DNA of 64,000 nt from the NCBI RefSeq assembly GCF_004028635.1, contig NZ_RQJW01000010.1, forward strand, positions 62,001 through 126,000. Reading direction: 5' to 3'. Made by a program: the position numbers and the translations under genes. The stretch is from Streptomyces cyaneus (GTDB lineage Bacteria; Actinomycetota; Actinomycetes; Streptomycetales; Streptomycetaceae). Of this stretch, positions 27,575-36,359 are shown one piece after another; within the stretch, counting starts at the first letter, position 1; the number at the start of each line of letters is the position of its first letter. The notes beneath the pieces were generated by a model. It was not told where the DNA came from. It was given only the letters and a program-made list of their open reading frames with translations, and ran no database searches.

Positions 27575-28960
27575 TCACGGTGCGATGTTGTGGTTGAGGC
27601 GGAACAGGTTGCCCGGGTCGTAGCGCCGTTTCAGATCCCTGAGACGGGCGTAGTTCGTGCGGTAGTTGGCCCCGACGAGGTTCTGGTCGTCGGCGTCGAT
27701 GAAGTTGACGTAGCCGCCCTCCATGGAGTGCGGTTCGAGCGCCTGGTGGAAGCCGCGCACCCAGTCCTTCTGGGCCTCGCAGTCCGCACGGGTCGTGAGG
27801 GTCCCGTTGAGTGCGAACGAGTAGTCGGCGTCCCGGTAGGAGAAGGCGGTCTCCTCCGGCCCCACCCGGTGGCATGCGCCGTCGAGGGGGAAGGCGACCG
27901 TGACGCTCTGGATGGACGGGGTGGTGGCGCCGTACTCGACGCAGGTCTCGACAGCGCCGTCGGACAGGCCCTGGGTGAAGGTGCCCTTCCAGTAGTGGTA
28001 GAGCCCGGGTGGCACCAGGTCGTCGAAGAGGGTGTTGATCACCGGGTAGGGGATGCGCTCCAGGTACTGGCCCAGCACCGGCCCGAGCGCGGCGAGGCGG
28101 GCCCGGATCCGGTCGTCCTCGTCCTGCGACCCGGTCCAGCAGCCGATCACACCGCACAGCGGCCGTCCGTGCCAGCGCTCGGGCAGGAACGGCACCGGCG
28201 GCCCGAGCCCTACGACGAGCAGCGCGCCGAGGTTCTCGTCCCCCTCGGCGATCAGCTCCCGGTAGCGGCGGATCACATCGCCGTCGAGCGGGAAGAAGAC
28301 CGGCCCGCCGAGGATGTCGGCGATGGGGTGCAGCCGGTACGCGAAGGACGTGACCACCCCGAAGTTCCCACCGCCCCCGCGCACCGCCCACATCAGGTCG
28401 CTGTGCTGCTCGTCCGTGCAGGTCACGAAGGACCCATCGGCCGTCACCAGGTCCACCGAGACCAGGTTGTCGCAGGCCAGACCGCAGCGGCGGGACAGAT
28501 AGCCCATGCCGCCGCCGGTCGTCAGGCCACCCACACCGGTGGTGGAGACGACCCCACCGGTGGTGGCCAGGCCGAAGGCGTACGTGGCGTGGTTGACGTC
28601 CGCCCAGGTGCAGCCGCCCTCGACCCAGGCCGTCCGCGTCTCGGGATCGACGCGGATGCCGCGCATCAGGCCGAGGTCGAGGACGGCGCCGCCGTCGCAG
28701 GTGCCGTAGCCGGGGACGCTGTGGCTGCCGCCGCGCACCGCGAGCGGCAGGCCCTGGTCGCGGGCGAAGTCCACCGTGGCGATGACGTCGCCCGCGTCGA
28801 CGGCCCTGACGATGATCGCCGGCCGCCTGTCGTGCATGGCGTTGTAGACCTTGCGGGCCTCGTCGTAGGCCGGGTCGCCGGGCTCGACGATCTTGCCGCG
28901 CACGGCCCCGCGCAGCCGGTCCAGCAGCCTGTCGTCGAGGGTCGGTGTGTACGTGGTCAT
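27575..28960 (-). CDS. BBE-type FAD-linked oxidoreductase
   Basis: 461 residues from ATG 28960 (AGGTGG upstream). The FAD domain has VRGGSHSVPGYG with the His expected to bind the 8-alpha position. LSRRCGLACDNLVSVDLVTA supplies the Cys for the second covalent bond, so the flavin is probably bicovalent. The C-terminus YDPGNLFRLNHNI is the BBE domain. Family members oxidise sugars, alkaloids or natural-product intermediates in the cytoplasm or, in some cases, outside the cell; no signal is seen here. A LuxR-type regulator follows upstream on the same strand, with 136 bp between. Confidence 0.93.
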   Translation of the reverse strand: MTTYTPTLDDRLLDRLRGAVRGKIVEPGDPAYDEARKVYNAMHDRRPAIIVRAVDAGDVIATVDFARDQGLPLAVRGGSHSVPGYGTCDGGAVLDLGLMRGIRVDPETRTAWVEGGCTWADVNHATYAFGLATTGGVVSTTGVGGLTTGGGMGYLSRRCGLACDNLVSVDLVTADGSFVTCTDEQHSDLMWAVRGGGGNFGVVTSFAYRLHPIADILGGPVFFPLDGDVIRRYRELIAEGDENLGALLVVGLGPPVPFLPERWHGRPLCGVIGCWTGSQDEDDRIRARLAALGPVLGQYLERIPYPVINTLFDDLVPPGLYHYWKGTFTQGLSDGAVETCVEYGATTPSIQSVTVAFPLDGACHRVGPEETAFSYRDADYSFALNGTLTTRADCEAQKDWVRGFHQALEPHSMEGGYVNFIDADDQNLVGANYRTNYARLRDLKRRYDPGNLFRLNHNIAP

Positions 28961-29096
28961 GATCGCCACCTGCCTTTCCACAGCGGGGTCGGGAAGGGGT
29001 CACCCCTTAGGTCTACGCCGGAGCGGGGGCGCGCTCATCGCCGGAATCACCCATCCTCCGTGGACCCGGCATGGGCAGAACGGCCCATGCGCGGCC

Positions 29097-30770
29097 TCAG
29101 GTGAGGCCGTGCTCGTACGCGTACGCCGTCGCCGCCGCCCGCGAGGACACATCGAGCTTCGCGAAGATGTTGTTGAGGTGGCGGGCGACGGTGTGCTCAC
29201 TGATCACCAGCTCCCCGGCGATGGCCCGGTTCGTGCGGCCCGCGGCGACCAGCCGCAGCACCTGGATCTCACGCTCGGTGAGCCCGCCGGGCTGCCGTCG
29301 GCGCACATCGGCGAGCAGGGCCGCCGCCCGGCGCACGTCGGGCACGGCACCGAGCTGCCCGAAGGCCTGCTCCGCGGCCCGCAGCTCCATCCGGGCGCCC
29401 TCGTCGTCCCCGGCGGCCCGGTCGGCGGCGGCCAGCGTCATCCGCACCTGGGCGGCCTCGTACGGCACCCGAAGCTCCAGCCACAGCGCCAGCGCCCGGC
29501 GCAGCAGAGACAGCGCACCGTCGAGATCACGGGCGGCGAACGCCACCGCGCCCGAGGCCGCCGCGGCACTCGCGTGCAACAGGGTCGACTCCGAGCCGCA
29601 CCGCCGCTGCCAGTCCCGGGCCAGAGCCTGGAGTCCCTCGGCCGCCGTGCGCGCCTCGGCCGTCCGGCCCAGCGCCAGGCACACCTCCACCTGGGCCGCG
29701 AGCAGCCTGCACCGAGCGAGACCGCCGGCCTCGGCTCCGCTCGCGACGGCGAGCCGCAGGGCCGTGGCCGAGGCCTCGGCCTTCCCCTGGGCCAGCCGCA
29801 GCAGGGCGAGGCCGGGCTGCGGATCGCGACCGAGCTCGTGAGTACGGTCGTAGGACTCCTCGGCCGCCGCGAGCTCTCCGCGCCGCCGCTGGATCTGCCC
29901 GACCAGGTACACCGCCTCGGCGGCCATCCGCCGCTCGTACGGCAGCAGTTCCTCGCAGGTCCGCACGGCCTCCGCCAGCGCCTCGGGCCAGCTTCCGCGC
30001 AGCTCCAGCACCTCCACCCGGTGCACCCGGCACAACCCGCGGTAGTTGTTCTCGGCCGGCATCGCCGAGCACCACCGCATGGCCGCGTCGGTCCATTCGG
30101 CGGCGCGTTCGAGATCGACGCAGGCCATGGCCTGCTGCAGGCCCAGGCAGTAGACCCACCCGGTGAAGAAGGGCTTGAGCTCACCCGCCATGGCCGAGCA
30201 CATGGCGTCGTCCAGGAGATCGAGCCCGTCCCCGACGCGCCCCTGGGCCACCAGGACGCCCGCCTGCGCCTGGACGCTCATGGCCAGCAGATCCGGGCTG
30301 CCGCAGCGCCGGGCGATCCCGGCCATGCGCCGTGCCGCGGCCATCGCCTCGTCGAACGCACCGCGCTCCTGAGCGTGCTCCGCGTCGATCCAGGCGAGGT
30401 AGCACTGCTCGACACACTCCGGCTCACCCCGCAGATGCCGCCGCGCCCGGCGCAGCCAGCCGGCGGCCACGGCCGTGCGCCCCGCGAGCTGATGCTCGTA
30501 GAAGAGGAGCCAGGCCATCAGCCCCGCCTGCCGGGCCGCGCCAGCCGCGACATACCCGGCGTAGGCCCGCATCCGCTGGGCGATCGACTCCTCGATCCGG
30601 CTCGTCCACCAGGCGGCGTCGGCGAACGCGGCGCAGTCGTCGGGGCTCAGGCGTGTGGCGTCCAGGCAGCCCAGCAGCCGGTACGCCTCGCCCCACCCCT
30701 CTCGGGCAGCGGCCTCCCTGGCCCGCCGCAAGGTGTCCGCGGCCGCCCTGTCGATCGTCCGCTCGGTCAC
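29097..30770 (-). CDS. LuxR-family regulator with TPR-like N-terminal region
   Basis: 557 residues from GTG 30770 (GGGAG eight bases upstream). The C-terminal ~60 residues are the LuxR helix-turn-helix, with LTEREIQVLRLVAAGRTNRA and ISEHTVARHLNNIFAKL. The first ~480 residues are Ala-rich helical repeats of TPR character (e.g. RMAAEAVYLVGQIQRRRGEL), as in the C-terminal half of MalT/LAL regulators. The NTPase domain of LAL proteins is absent, which makes this a short stand-alone form. It may control the adjacent flavoprotein genes. Confidence 0.88.
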   Translation of the reverse strand: MTERTIDRAAADTLRRAREAAAREGWGEAYRLLGCLDATRLSPDDCAAFADAAWWTSRIEESIAQRMRAYAGYVAAGAARQAGLMAWLLFYEHQLAGRTAVAAGWLRRARRHLRGEPECVEQCYLAWIDAEHAQERGAFDEAMAAARRMAGIARRCGSPDLLAMSVQAQAGVLVAQGRVGDGLDLLDDAMCSAMAGELKPFFTGWVYCLGLQQAMACVDLERAAEWTDAAMRWCSAMPAENNYRGLCRVHRVEVLELRGSWPEALAEAVRTCEELLPYERRMAAEAVYLVGQIQRRRGELAAAEESYDRTHELGRDPQPGLALLRLAQGKAEASATALRLAVASGAEAGGLARCRLLAAQVEVCLALGRTAEARTAAEGLQALARDWQRRCGSESTLLHASAAAASGAVAFAARDLDGALSLLRRALALWLELRVPYEAAQVRMTLAAADRAAGDDEGARMELRAAEQAFGQLGAVPDVRRAAALLADVRRRQPGGLTEREIQVLRLVAAGRTNRAIAGELVISEHTVARHLNNIFAKLDVSSRAAATAYAYEHGLT

Positions 30771-30844
30771 TCGCGGCTCCCTTCTCGCGCTCTGCGAGCA
30801 GGACCGGCCTCTCACCAGAATAGGCAGGCCGAGAGCCGCCGGAC

Positions 30845-32026
30845 TCAGTGAACGGACACCTCCAGCGGCGCCGCGTGCTCGTGCTCGCAGGCGTCGTCGA
30901 TGCCGTACGTGTCCCAGGCCGGGAACGGATCGGCGGACGGAAGGCCCTCGCCGTCCGCCATGAGGCACCCGGCCAGGGCGGCCCGGAGCGCCTGCGCCTC
31001 CAGATGCGTGCCGATGAAGACCAGCTCCTGCGCGTACGGGGCGTCGGTGTCCCGCGCGGCGCTGGGCTCGAAGCGGGCGACGGAACCGGCCTGTGACCAC
31101 AGCCCCGTCACCTGCGGGCGGCTGGCGAGAGTGAAGAAGCCCTTGGAGCGCAGCACCTTCCCGTACGAGCCGCTGTCGAGTTCCTCGGTGACGAAGGTCC
31201 ACAACCGCTCGGGGTGGAAGGGAAGTTCGGAGCGGAAGACGGTGGACGAGATCCCGTACTCCTCGGTCTCGGGGACGTGGTCGCCGTTGAGCTCCCGCAC
31301 CCAGCCCGGGGCCTGCTGGGCGCGCTCCAGGTCGAACAGCCGCGTGCCGAGCACCTCTTGGAGCGCGACCTGCCCCTGTACGGCGTCGACGACCCGCGCG
31401 GCGGGGTTGAGCCGGCCCAGGACCGCCCGCAGCCGGACCGCCGTCTCGTCGTCGACCAGGTCCAGCTTGTTGAGCACGATGACGTCCGCGAACTCGACCT
31501 GGTCGACGAGGAGATCGCTGACGGTGCGCTCGTCTTCTTCGTACTGGTCGAGGCCGCGCTCGGCGAGTTCGTCGCCACTGTCCAGCTCGGACAGGAAGTT
31601 GGCGGCGTCCACGACCGTGACCATGGTGTCCAGCAGGGCGAGATCGCCGAGGGTGGCGCCGTCGTCGCGGGCGAAGGCGAAGGTGGCCGCGACCGGCATG
31701 GGTTCGGAGATGCCGGACGACTCGATGAGGAGATGGTCGAAGCGGCCCTCGCGGGCGAGGCGGTCGACCTCCTGGAGGAGATCGTCGCGCAGGGTGCAGC
31801 AGATGCAGCCGTTGGTCATCTCGACCAGGCGCTCCTCGGTCCGCGACAGCGCGGCCTCGCCGCCCCGCACCAGCGTGGCATCGATGTTGATCTCGCTCAT
31901 GTCGTTGACGATGACCGCCACTCGCAGTCCCTCGCGGTTCGCCAGGACATGGTTGAGCAGGGTCGTCTTGCCCGCCCCGAGGAAGCCGGACAGGACGGTG
32001 ACGGGCAGACGGCGGTCGTACGGCAT
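30845..32026 (-). CDS. COG0523 (CobW/YciC-type) GTPase, zinc-starvation class
   Basis: 393 residues. Walker A is LSGFLGAGKTTLLNHVL near residue 12. The metal motif CxCC is GCICCTLRDDL near 73. SSGISEPMPVA and NKLDLVDD supply the GTP-recognition elements. The C-terminal CobW domain ends in a His-rich tail (CEHEHAAPLEVSVH). These GTPases deliver metal ions to proteins; members next to zinc-free ribosomal proteins act under zinc shortage. The gene follows a zinc-free L32 by 6 bp, and both lie behind a Zur-type box. Confidence 0.93.
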   Translation of the reverse strand: MPYDRRLPVTVLSGFLGAGKTTLLNHVLANREGLRVAVIVNDMSEINIDATLVRGGEAALSRTEERLVEMTNGCICCTLRDDLLQEVDRLAREGRFDHLLIESSGISEPMPVAATFAFARDDGATLGDLALLDTMVTVVDAANFLSELDSGDELAERGLDQYEEDERTVSDLLVDQVEFADVIVLNKLDLVDDETAVRLRAVLGRLNPAARVVDAVQGQVALQEVLGTRLFDLERAQQAPGWVRELNGDHVPETEEYGISSTVFRSELPFHPERLWTFVTEELDSGSYGKVLRSKGFFTLASRPQVTGLWSQAGSVARFEPSAARDTDAPYAQELVFIGTHLEAQALRAALAGCLMADGEGLPSADPFPAWDTYGIDDACEHEHAAPLEVSVH

Positions 32027-32032
32027 CCCCGG

Positions 32033-32203
32033 TCAGCCCTCGGGGCGCAGCAGCCCGCGCTCGTACGCCTTGACCAGGTGCTGCGGCACGAGGTGGCTGA
32101 CGCCGTCGATCGTGACGGGCACGAGCTGCGGCGTGCTCGCCTTCCACTGGGCGCGGCGGTGGCGGGTGTTGCTGCGGGACATCTTCCGCTTGGGGACAGC
32201 CAT
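32033..32203 (-). CDS. rpmF: Ribosomal protein L32, zinc-free paralogue
   Basis: 56 residues, starting AVPKRKMSRSNTRHRRAQWK from ATG 32203 with GAGGAGG six bases upstream. The size is normal for L32, but none of the four zinc-ribbon cysteines is present. This is the C-minus form that replaces the zinc-binding L32 when zinc is scarce, freeing the metal. Its placement before a COG0523 GTPase and behind a Zur-type operator supports that role. A zinc-binding copy should exist elsewhere in the genome. Confidence 0.93.
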   Translation of the reverse strand: MAVPKRKMSRSNTRHRRAQWKASTPQLVPVTIDGVSHLVPQHLVKAYERGLLRPEG

Positions 32204-32241
32204 GACGGACCTCCTCGGTGGGTGAACACCGAGACGCTACA

Positions 32242-32262
32242 TGAAAATGGATCCCATTAACA
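32242..32262 (-). promoter_or_regulatory. Candidate Zur box
   Basis: An AT-rich inverted repeat in GC-rich DNA: TG--AATGG...CCATT--CA, with 7 of 10 base pairs matching around a central T at 32252. It lies 39 bp upstream of the L32 start. Spacing and core agree with actinobacterial Zur operators, which respond to zinc. Binding is inferred, not shown. Confidence 0.7.
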
Positions 32263-32285
32263 ATTGCTCGAAGTCCGGCGGTGGG

Positions 32286-32693
32286 TCAGCGACGGGAGCG
32301 CACCCGTGCGTCCCGTGGCGGCCGGATGAACTGCAGCTCCAGCGTGACGGGCGGCTCGGCGAGGCCCGGTCCGCCCGCGGCCGCCCACCGCACGATCTCC
32401 TCCGTGCCGTCGTCGTCCATCGCGAAGCCGACCCAGGTGGCCCGCCCGCCGGCCCGGCGCCCCGCGGCCGACGGCTGGACGACGATCACATTGGCCTGGT
32501 CGCAGGGGCCCAGACAGTCGGTCGTACGGACCTGGAACCCGTGCTCGGCGCCGGCGGCGCGCAGCCGGTCCACCTGCCCGGCGTGATCGGTGCCGGGGTG
32601 CTTGCGCGGATTGCCGCAGCAGCAGCCCCGGCAGACGACGAGCGTGCAGGGGCGCTCGCGGGCGGCGCCGATCAGGAACGTATGAGTGGGCAT
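32286..32693 (-). CDS. Thioredoxin-fold [2Fe-2S] ferredoxin-like protein
   Basis: 135 residues. Cysteines are arranged as CTLVVCRGCCCGNPRKH and, ~35 residues later, TTDCLGPCDQANVIVV, which is the pattern of (2Fe-2S) ferredoxin-like proteins with a thioredoxin fold. The extra adjacent cysteines are unusual. The C-terminal ~40 residues are low complexity. It lies on the same strand as the zinc-starvation pair but ends 24 bp before the Zur box, so it is read from its own promoter. A role in metal or redox chemistry is likely but not defined. Confidence 0.78.
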   Translation of the reverse strand: MPTHTFLIGAARERPCTLVVCRGCCCGNPRKHPGTDHAGQVDRLRAAGAEHGFQVRTTDCLGPCDQANVIVVQPSAAGRRAGGRATWVGFAMDDDGTEEIVRWAAAGGPGLAEPPVTLELQFIRPPRDARVRSRR

Positions 32694-32707
32694 GACAGAA
32701 GCATCTC

Positions 32708-34312
32708 TTACTCCTTGGCGCCCACCAGCATCCGCACCTCGAACTCCTCGTAGGCGGCCGCCTCCTGCGGTTCCTGGCGGTCGCCCAGCACGGTGCCGAG
32801 CCAGCCGAGGAGGAAGCCCGCCGGGATGGAGACGATGCCTGGGTTCTGCAGCGGGAACCAGGCGAAGTCGGACTCCGGGTAGAACGAGCCCGGCGTGGAG
32901 GAGACGACGGGGGAGAACAGGACCAGCAGGACCGAGCAGATCAGGCCGCCCCAGAGGCTGAGCAGTGCCCCCTGGCCCGTGAAGCGGCGCCAGAAGAGGG
33001 TGTACACGATCGTCGGCAGGATCGCGGACGCCGCGATGGCGAAGGCGAGGAAGGCGAGCGTCGCGGTGTTGGCGCCCCAGGAGACGAGGGCGAGCATCAT
33101 GGCGAGGACACCGATGACGGCCGCGGAGAGCCGGGCCACCATCAGTTCCTCGGTCTCGCTCGCGCGGCCCTTGCGGATCACCTCGCCGTACAGGTCGTGG
33201 GCCAGGGACGAGGCGGCGGCGAGGGTGAGGCCGGCCGCGACGGCGAGCAGCGTGACGAAGGCGAGGCAGGACAGCAGGGCCGTGAGGATGCCGCCGCCGA
33301 GCGCGTTGGCCAGGAGCAGGACCGCGGAGTCGCCCTTGTGGTCGGTCTCCGCGATGGTCTCCCGCCCGACGATGGCGGTGGCGCCCAGGCCGAGGATGCC
33401 GGCGGCCAGACAGACCAGGCCGACCAGGCCCACCGCCCACACCAGGGAGGAGCGCAGCACGTCGACCTTGCGCGGGGCGAGCAGGCGCATCAGGACGTGG
33501 GGGAGTGCTGCGAGGCCGAGCACGATGGCCAGTTCCAGGCTGAAGAAGTCGAGCTTGCTGGTGGTGCTGACGCCGTAGCGCAGTCCGGGTTCGAGGAACT
33601 GTGTGCCGGTTCCGCTGTGGTTCGCGGCCGCGGACAGCAGGGCGCCCGGGTTCCAGTCGTAGTGGTGCAGCACCATGACCGCGGTGACGGTCACGCCCGC
33701 CACCAGCATCACGGCCTTGATGATCTGGATGACCGTGGCACCGGGCGCGCCGCCGATGGCGGCGTACACGATGACGATGGTGCCGATCACGACCACGCAC
33801 AAGGTACGTGTGGCGGCGCTGGGTTCGCCGGTGAACTGGGTCAACAGGGCCATGCTGCCGACGAGTTGGGCCACCAGGTACAGGGTCGTGATGGCGAGGG
33901 TGCACACGGCGAGGGCGAGCCGCGCCGGACGCTGCAGCCGGGTCAGGCGCAGGGCCAGTGTGTCGCCCAGCGTGAACTTGCCGGTCCGGCGCAGAGGTTC
34001 GGCGATCAGCAGCAGCACCATCATCCAGGCGACGACCGTGCCGCCGAGGTACAGCAGTCCGTCGTAGCCGTTGAGGGCGACCAGGCCGGTGCTGCCCAGC
34101 AGTGTCGCGGCCGACAGATAGTCGCCGCACATCGCGAGGCCGTTGCGCAGCGGGGACATGGTGCGGTTGCCGAGGTAGAACTCGCCGAGCTCGTCACGCT
34201 GAGGGGCCGTCAGCAGCGCCATGAACAGCGTGACCACGACCACCGACAGGAACAGCACGAACGTCAGGTTCAGGCTGAACCGGTCGACGATGCCTGCGGA
34301 CATGGTCACCAC
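32708..34312 (-). CDS. Sodium:solute symporter (ActP/acetate-permease-like)
   Basis: 534 residues with about 13 membrane spans. The segment DELGEFYLGNRTMSPLRNGLAMCGDYLSAATLLG near the N-terminus carries the sodium-site features of the SSS family (D-Y-L-S-A-A). Together with an upstream DUF485 gene this is the ActP arrangement, which takes up acetate or another small carboxylate with sodium. Substrate cannot be fixed from sequence. The two genes overlap by 7 bp. Confidence 0.9.
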   Translation of the reverse strand: MVTMSAGIVDRFSLNLTFVLFLSVVVVTLFMALLTAPQRDELGEFYLGNRTMSPLRNGLAMCGDYLSAATLLGSTGLVALNGYDGLLYLGGTVVAWMMVLLLIAEPLRRTGKFTLGDTLALRLTRLQRPARLALAVCTLAITTLYLVAQLVGSMALLTQFTGEPSAATRTLCVVVIGTIVIVYAAIGGAPGATVIQIIKAVMLVAGVTVTAVMVLHHYDWNPGALLSAAANHSGTGTQFLEPGLRYGVSTTSKLDFFSLELAIVLGLAALPHVLMRLLAPRKVDVLRSSLVWAVGLVGLVCLAAGILGLGATAIVGRETIAETDHKGDSAVLLLANALGGGILTALLSCLAFVTLLAVAAGLTLAAASSLAHDLYGEVIRKGRASETEELMVARLSAAVIGVLAMMLALVSWGANTATLAFLAFAIAASAILPTIVYTLFWRRFTGQGALLSLWGGLICSVLLVLFSPVVSSTPGSFYPESDFAWFPLQNPGIVSIPAGFLLGWLGTVLGDRQEPQEAAAYEEFEVRMLVGAKE

Positions 34313-34752
34313 GTGCGGTACCCCCTGGAGCCGGGCTGGACGGTCTGCGCACTCTCACCGCGGTGCGCGGCGGAGCGGAGCGAGTTGGCCTCGTGCTGGT
34401 CCAGCCGTGAGCCCAGGCCGCGGGCCAGCGGGTCGACCCGGGTGCGCATGTGCCGGACGTAGCACCAGGCCGTCACGCCCATCACCACGAACTGCCCGAG
34501 ACCCAGGGCGAGACCGAGCGTGAGGTTGCCCAGTAGACGCTGGTTCATCAGGCCGGGGACGGAATGCGAAAGCAGTACGTACAGCAGGAATCCACCGACC
34601 GACAGGACCGTCGCGCGGACACCGAACCGGCGCTGGGCGCGGCGCAGTGAGTGAAATTCGGGATCTTCGGATATGCGCCGGCACGGCGCGGGTTCATTAT
34701 GCGGGGAACTGTGTGTGAAAGAATTGTCGTGCCAAGGTGAAAACTCGGGCAC
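34306..34752 (-). CDS. DUF485 family membrane protein
   Basis: 148 residues from GTG 34752, with AAGG eight bases before. Residues ~40-115 form the DUF485 domain (FHSLRRAQRRFGVRATVLSVG...), with two membrane spans and the connecting charged loop, ending with WCYVRHM. DUF485 proteins accompany acetate-type symporters and are thought to assist them. A tail of ~35 residues after the second span is rich in Ser, Arg and Gln. The stop overlaps the symporter start by 7 bases. Confidence 0.85.
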   Translation of the reverse strand: MPEFSPWHDNSFTHSSPHNEPAPCRRISEDPEFHSLRRAQRRFGVRATVLSVGGFLLYVLLSHSVPGLMNQRLLGNLTLGLALGLGQFVVMGVTAWCYVRHMRTRVDPLARGLGSRLDQHEANSLRSAAHRGESAQTVQPGSRGYRTW

Positions 34753-35040
34753 AGGCGCACCTTCTTTGCTGCGGCATGCCGGACATACGGGGGGCGCGGG
34801 CTTTGCGAGGGGGAGTGGGGAGCGGCGGCGGGTCCGGAAGCCGGAGTATGGCAGCGGGCTCTTTGAAGAATCAACCGCCGAGATGAATTGCCGTACTCCG
34901 GTGGCGCATTCGCGCCCCTTGTGATCATTTCGTGGCCTTGTGTGGCCTGCGAAAAGCGCCTGCCGGGAAATAGTCCGGACCAGTTCTTTGAGCCGGACTG
35001 TCTCAAACACGACCCGTGCGGGACAGTCCGGCCGAGCGGC
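34753..35040. other. 288-bp intergenic region
   Basis: Upstream of the DUF485 gene and downstream of the beta-helix gene. AT-richer from about 34850 to 34990. It should hold the promoter of the symporter operon. No gene or clear repeat is seen. Confidence 0.45.
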
Positions 35041-36264
35041 TCAGAGCCGGGCGCCGACAGCCGTGCCGCTCCGCGGTACGAGGAAGCTCGGGGCCGACGG
35101 CAGCGATCCGTCGGCCCGGCGCGGGCCGGTGATCGGGGTCGGGTCGGTGCTGAGCACCGAGGACGCGTTCCAAGTCCCGCCGAGATTCCAGGAGTTGCCG
35201 CTGGCGACCGTTCCCGAGCCGACGGCTGCCGCGCGTGCGTCGGCGACGGACAGGTTGGCGGTCAGGGTGGCGGTGCCGCCCGAGACGTCGAAGTCGAAGC
35301 CGGTGCCGGCGTTGGCCCAGGTGGTGTTGCGGGTCAGGGCCAGGGCGCCGGGATTGCCGTTGTCCGTGACACCGTGCGCCGCGTTCTTGAAGGAGGCCGT
35401 GTTGCGCAGGGTATGGGCGACCGCCGGGGCCGGACTGCCGCCGCCCATCTTGAAGCCGTTGCCGTCGCCCGAGAAGTCCGGGAAGTTCCAGCGGTTGTAG
35501 CCGTTGCCGTACGCGATCGTGTTCTCGATCTGAATCGGCGAGGCGAACTTCCAGGCGTCGAAACCGTCGTCGACGTTGTTCCACAACCGGGCGCCGCGCA
35601 CCACGTTCCCGGTTCCGCTGCCTTCCTTGATGGCCAGACCGTCGGCGCTCTCACCGTTCTTGCGCGGGTCGCGATTGCCGTAACTGTCCAGATTCAGGAT
35701 CTGATTGTTGCTGGAGGATCCCTGGAGCTGGAAGCCGGACTCGTAGTTGTCGTGCGTCGACAGCCGGGAGAAGACGTTGTTGTTGCATCCGTCGCAGTAG
35801 ATGCCGTACGGGCCGTTGACCAGCTCCAGACCGGAGATCCGCCAGTGGGAGGCCTCCATGTGGATCGCCCCGCGCTCGGCCCTGGGGATGCTGCCGCCCA
35901 CCGGCGTGTGGCTGGCGGGCAGTTGCTCGCCGTCGACGACCACGCGCTCGCCCTGGTAGGGGCCGAGGCCGATCGGCTGGGAGGCGGTGCCCGAGGTAGT
36001 GACGGTGATGTTGTCGGTGAGGGCGTAGGTGCCGCCGCGTACGGTGATGACGTCGCCGGGCTTCGCCAGGTCGACGGCCCGCTGGATGGTTCGCAGCGGC
36101 CGGTCCAGGGTGCCCGGCGCCGAGTCGCTCCCGTCGGTCGCCACGACCAGCGTCGTCGCGCCGGACGCCTCGCTCGCCGGCCCCCACACCGTCAGCAGGG
36201 CCGCACCCACCGCTGCCGCCGTCCAGATCGCCGTACCGCGCATACCGCTCGCTGTGCTGCCCAT
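35041..36264 (-). CDS. Secreted right-handed beta-helix protein, PL9-type pectate lyase-like
   Basis: 407 residues from ATG 36264 (GGGAGG upstream). The signal ends near SEASGATTLVV. The rest is a parallel beta-helix with NNQILNLDSYGNRD and similar Asn-rich turns. The block DDGFDAWKF...NRWNFPDFSGDGNGFKMGGG matches the calcium site and the catalytic lysine region of polysaccharide lyase family 9. It likely cleaves pectate or a related plant polymer outside the cell. An adenine-rich repeat is not seen; the C-terminus ends without an anchor. It is alone on its strand. Confidence 0.82.
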   Translation of the reverse strand: MGSTASGMRGTAIWTAAAVGAALLTVWGPASEASGATTLVVATDGSDSAPGTLDRPLRTIQRAVDLAKPGDVITVRGGTYALTDNITVTTSGTASQPIGLGPYQGERVVVDGEQLPASHTPVGGSIPRAERGAIHMEASHWRISGLELVNGPYGIYCDGCNNNVFSRLSTHDNYESGFQLQGSSSNNQILNLDSYGNRDPRKNGESADGLAIKEGSGTGNVVRGARLWNNVDDGFDAWKFASPIQIENTIAYGNGYNRWNFPDFSGDGNGFKMGGGSPAPAVAHTLRNTASFKNAAHGVTDNGNPGALALTRNTTWANAGTGFDFDVSGGTATLTANLSVADARAAAVGSGTVASGNSWNLGGTWNASSVLSTDPTPITGPRRADGSLPSAPSFLVPRSGTAVGARL

Positions 36265-36359
36265 CGGGGCCTCCCGCCTCCGCCTGCGTGCCGTGTCGCA
36301 GAGCAGTGGCCGCCGGGCACGCGGAGGTTGCCGGGGTGCGGGGCCCGGTGGGGCTCGTC

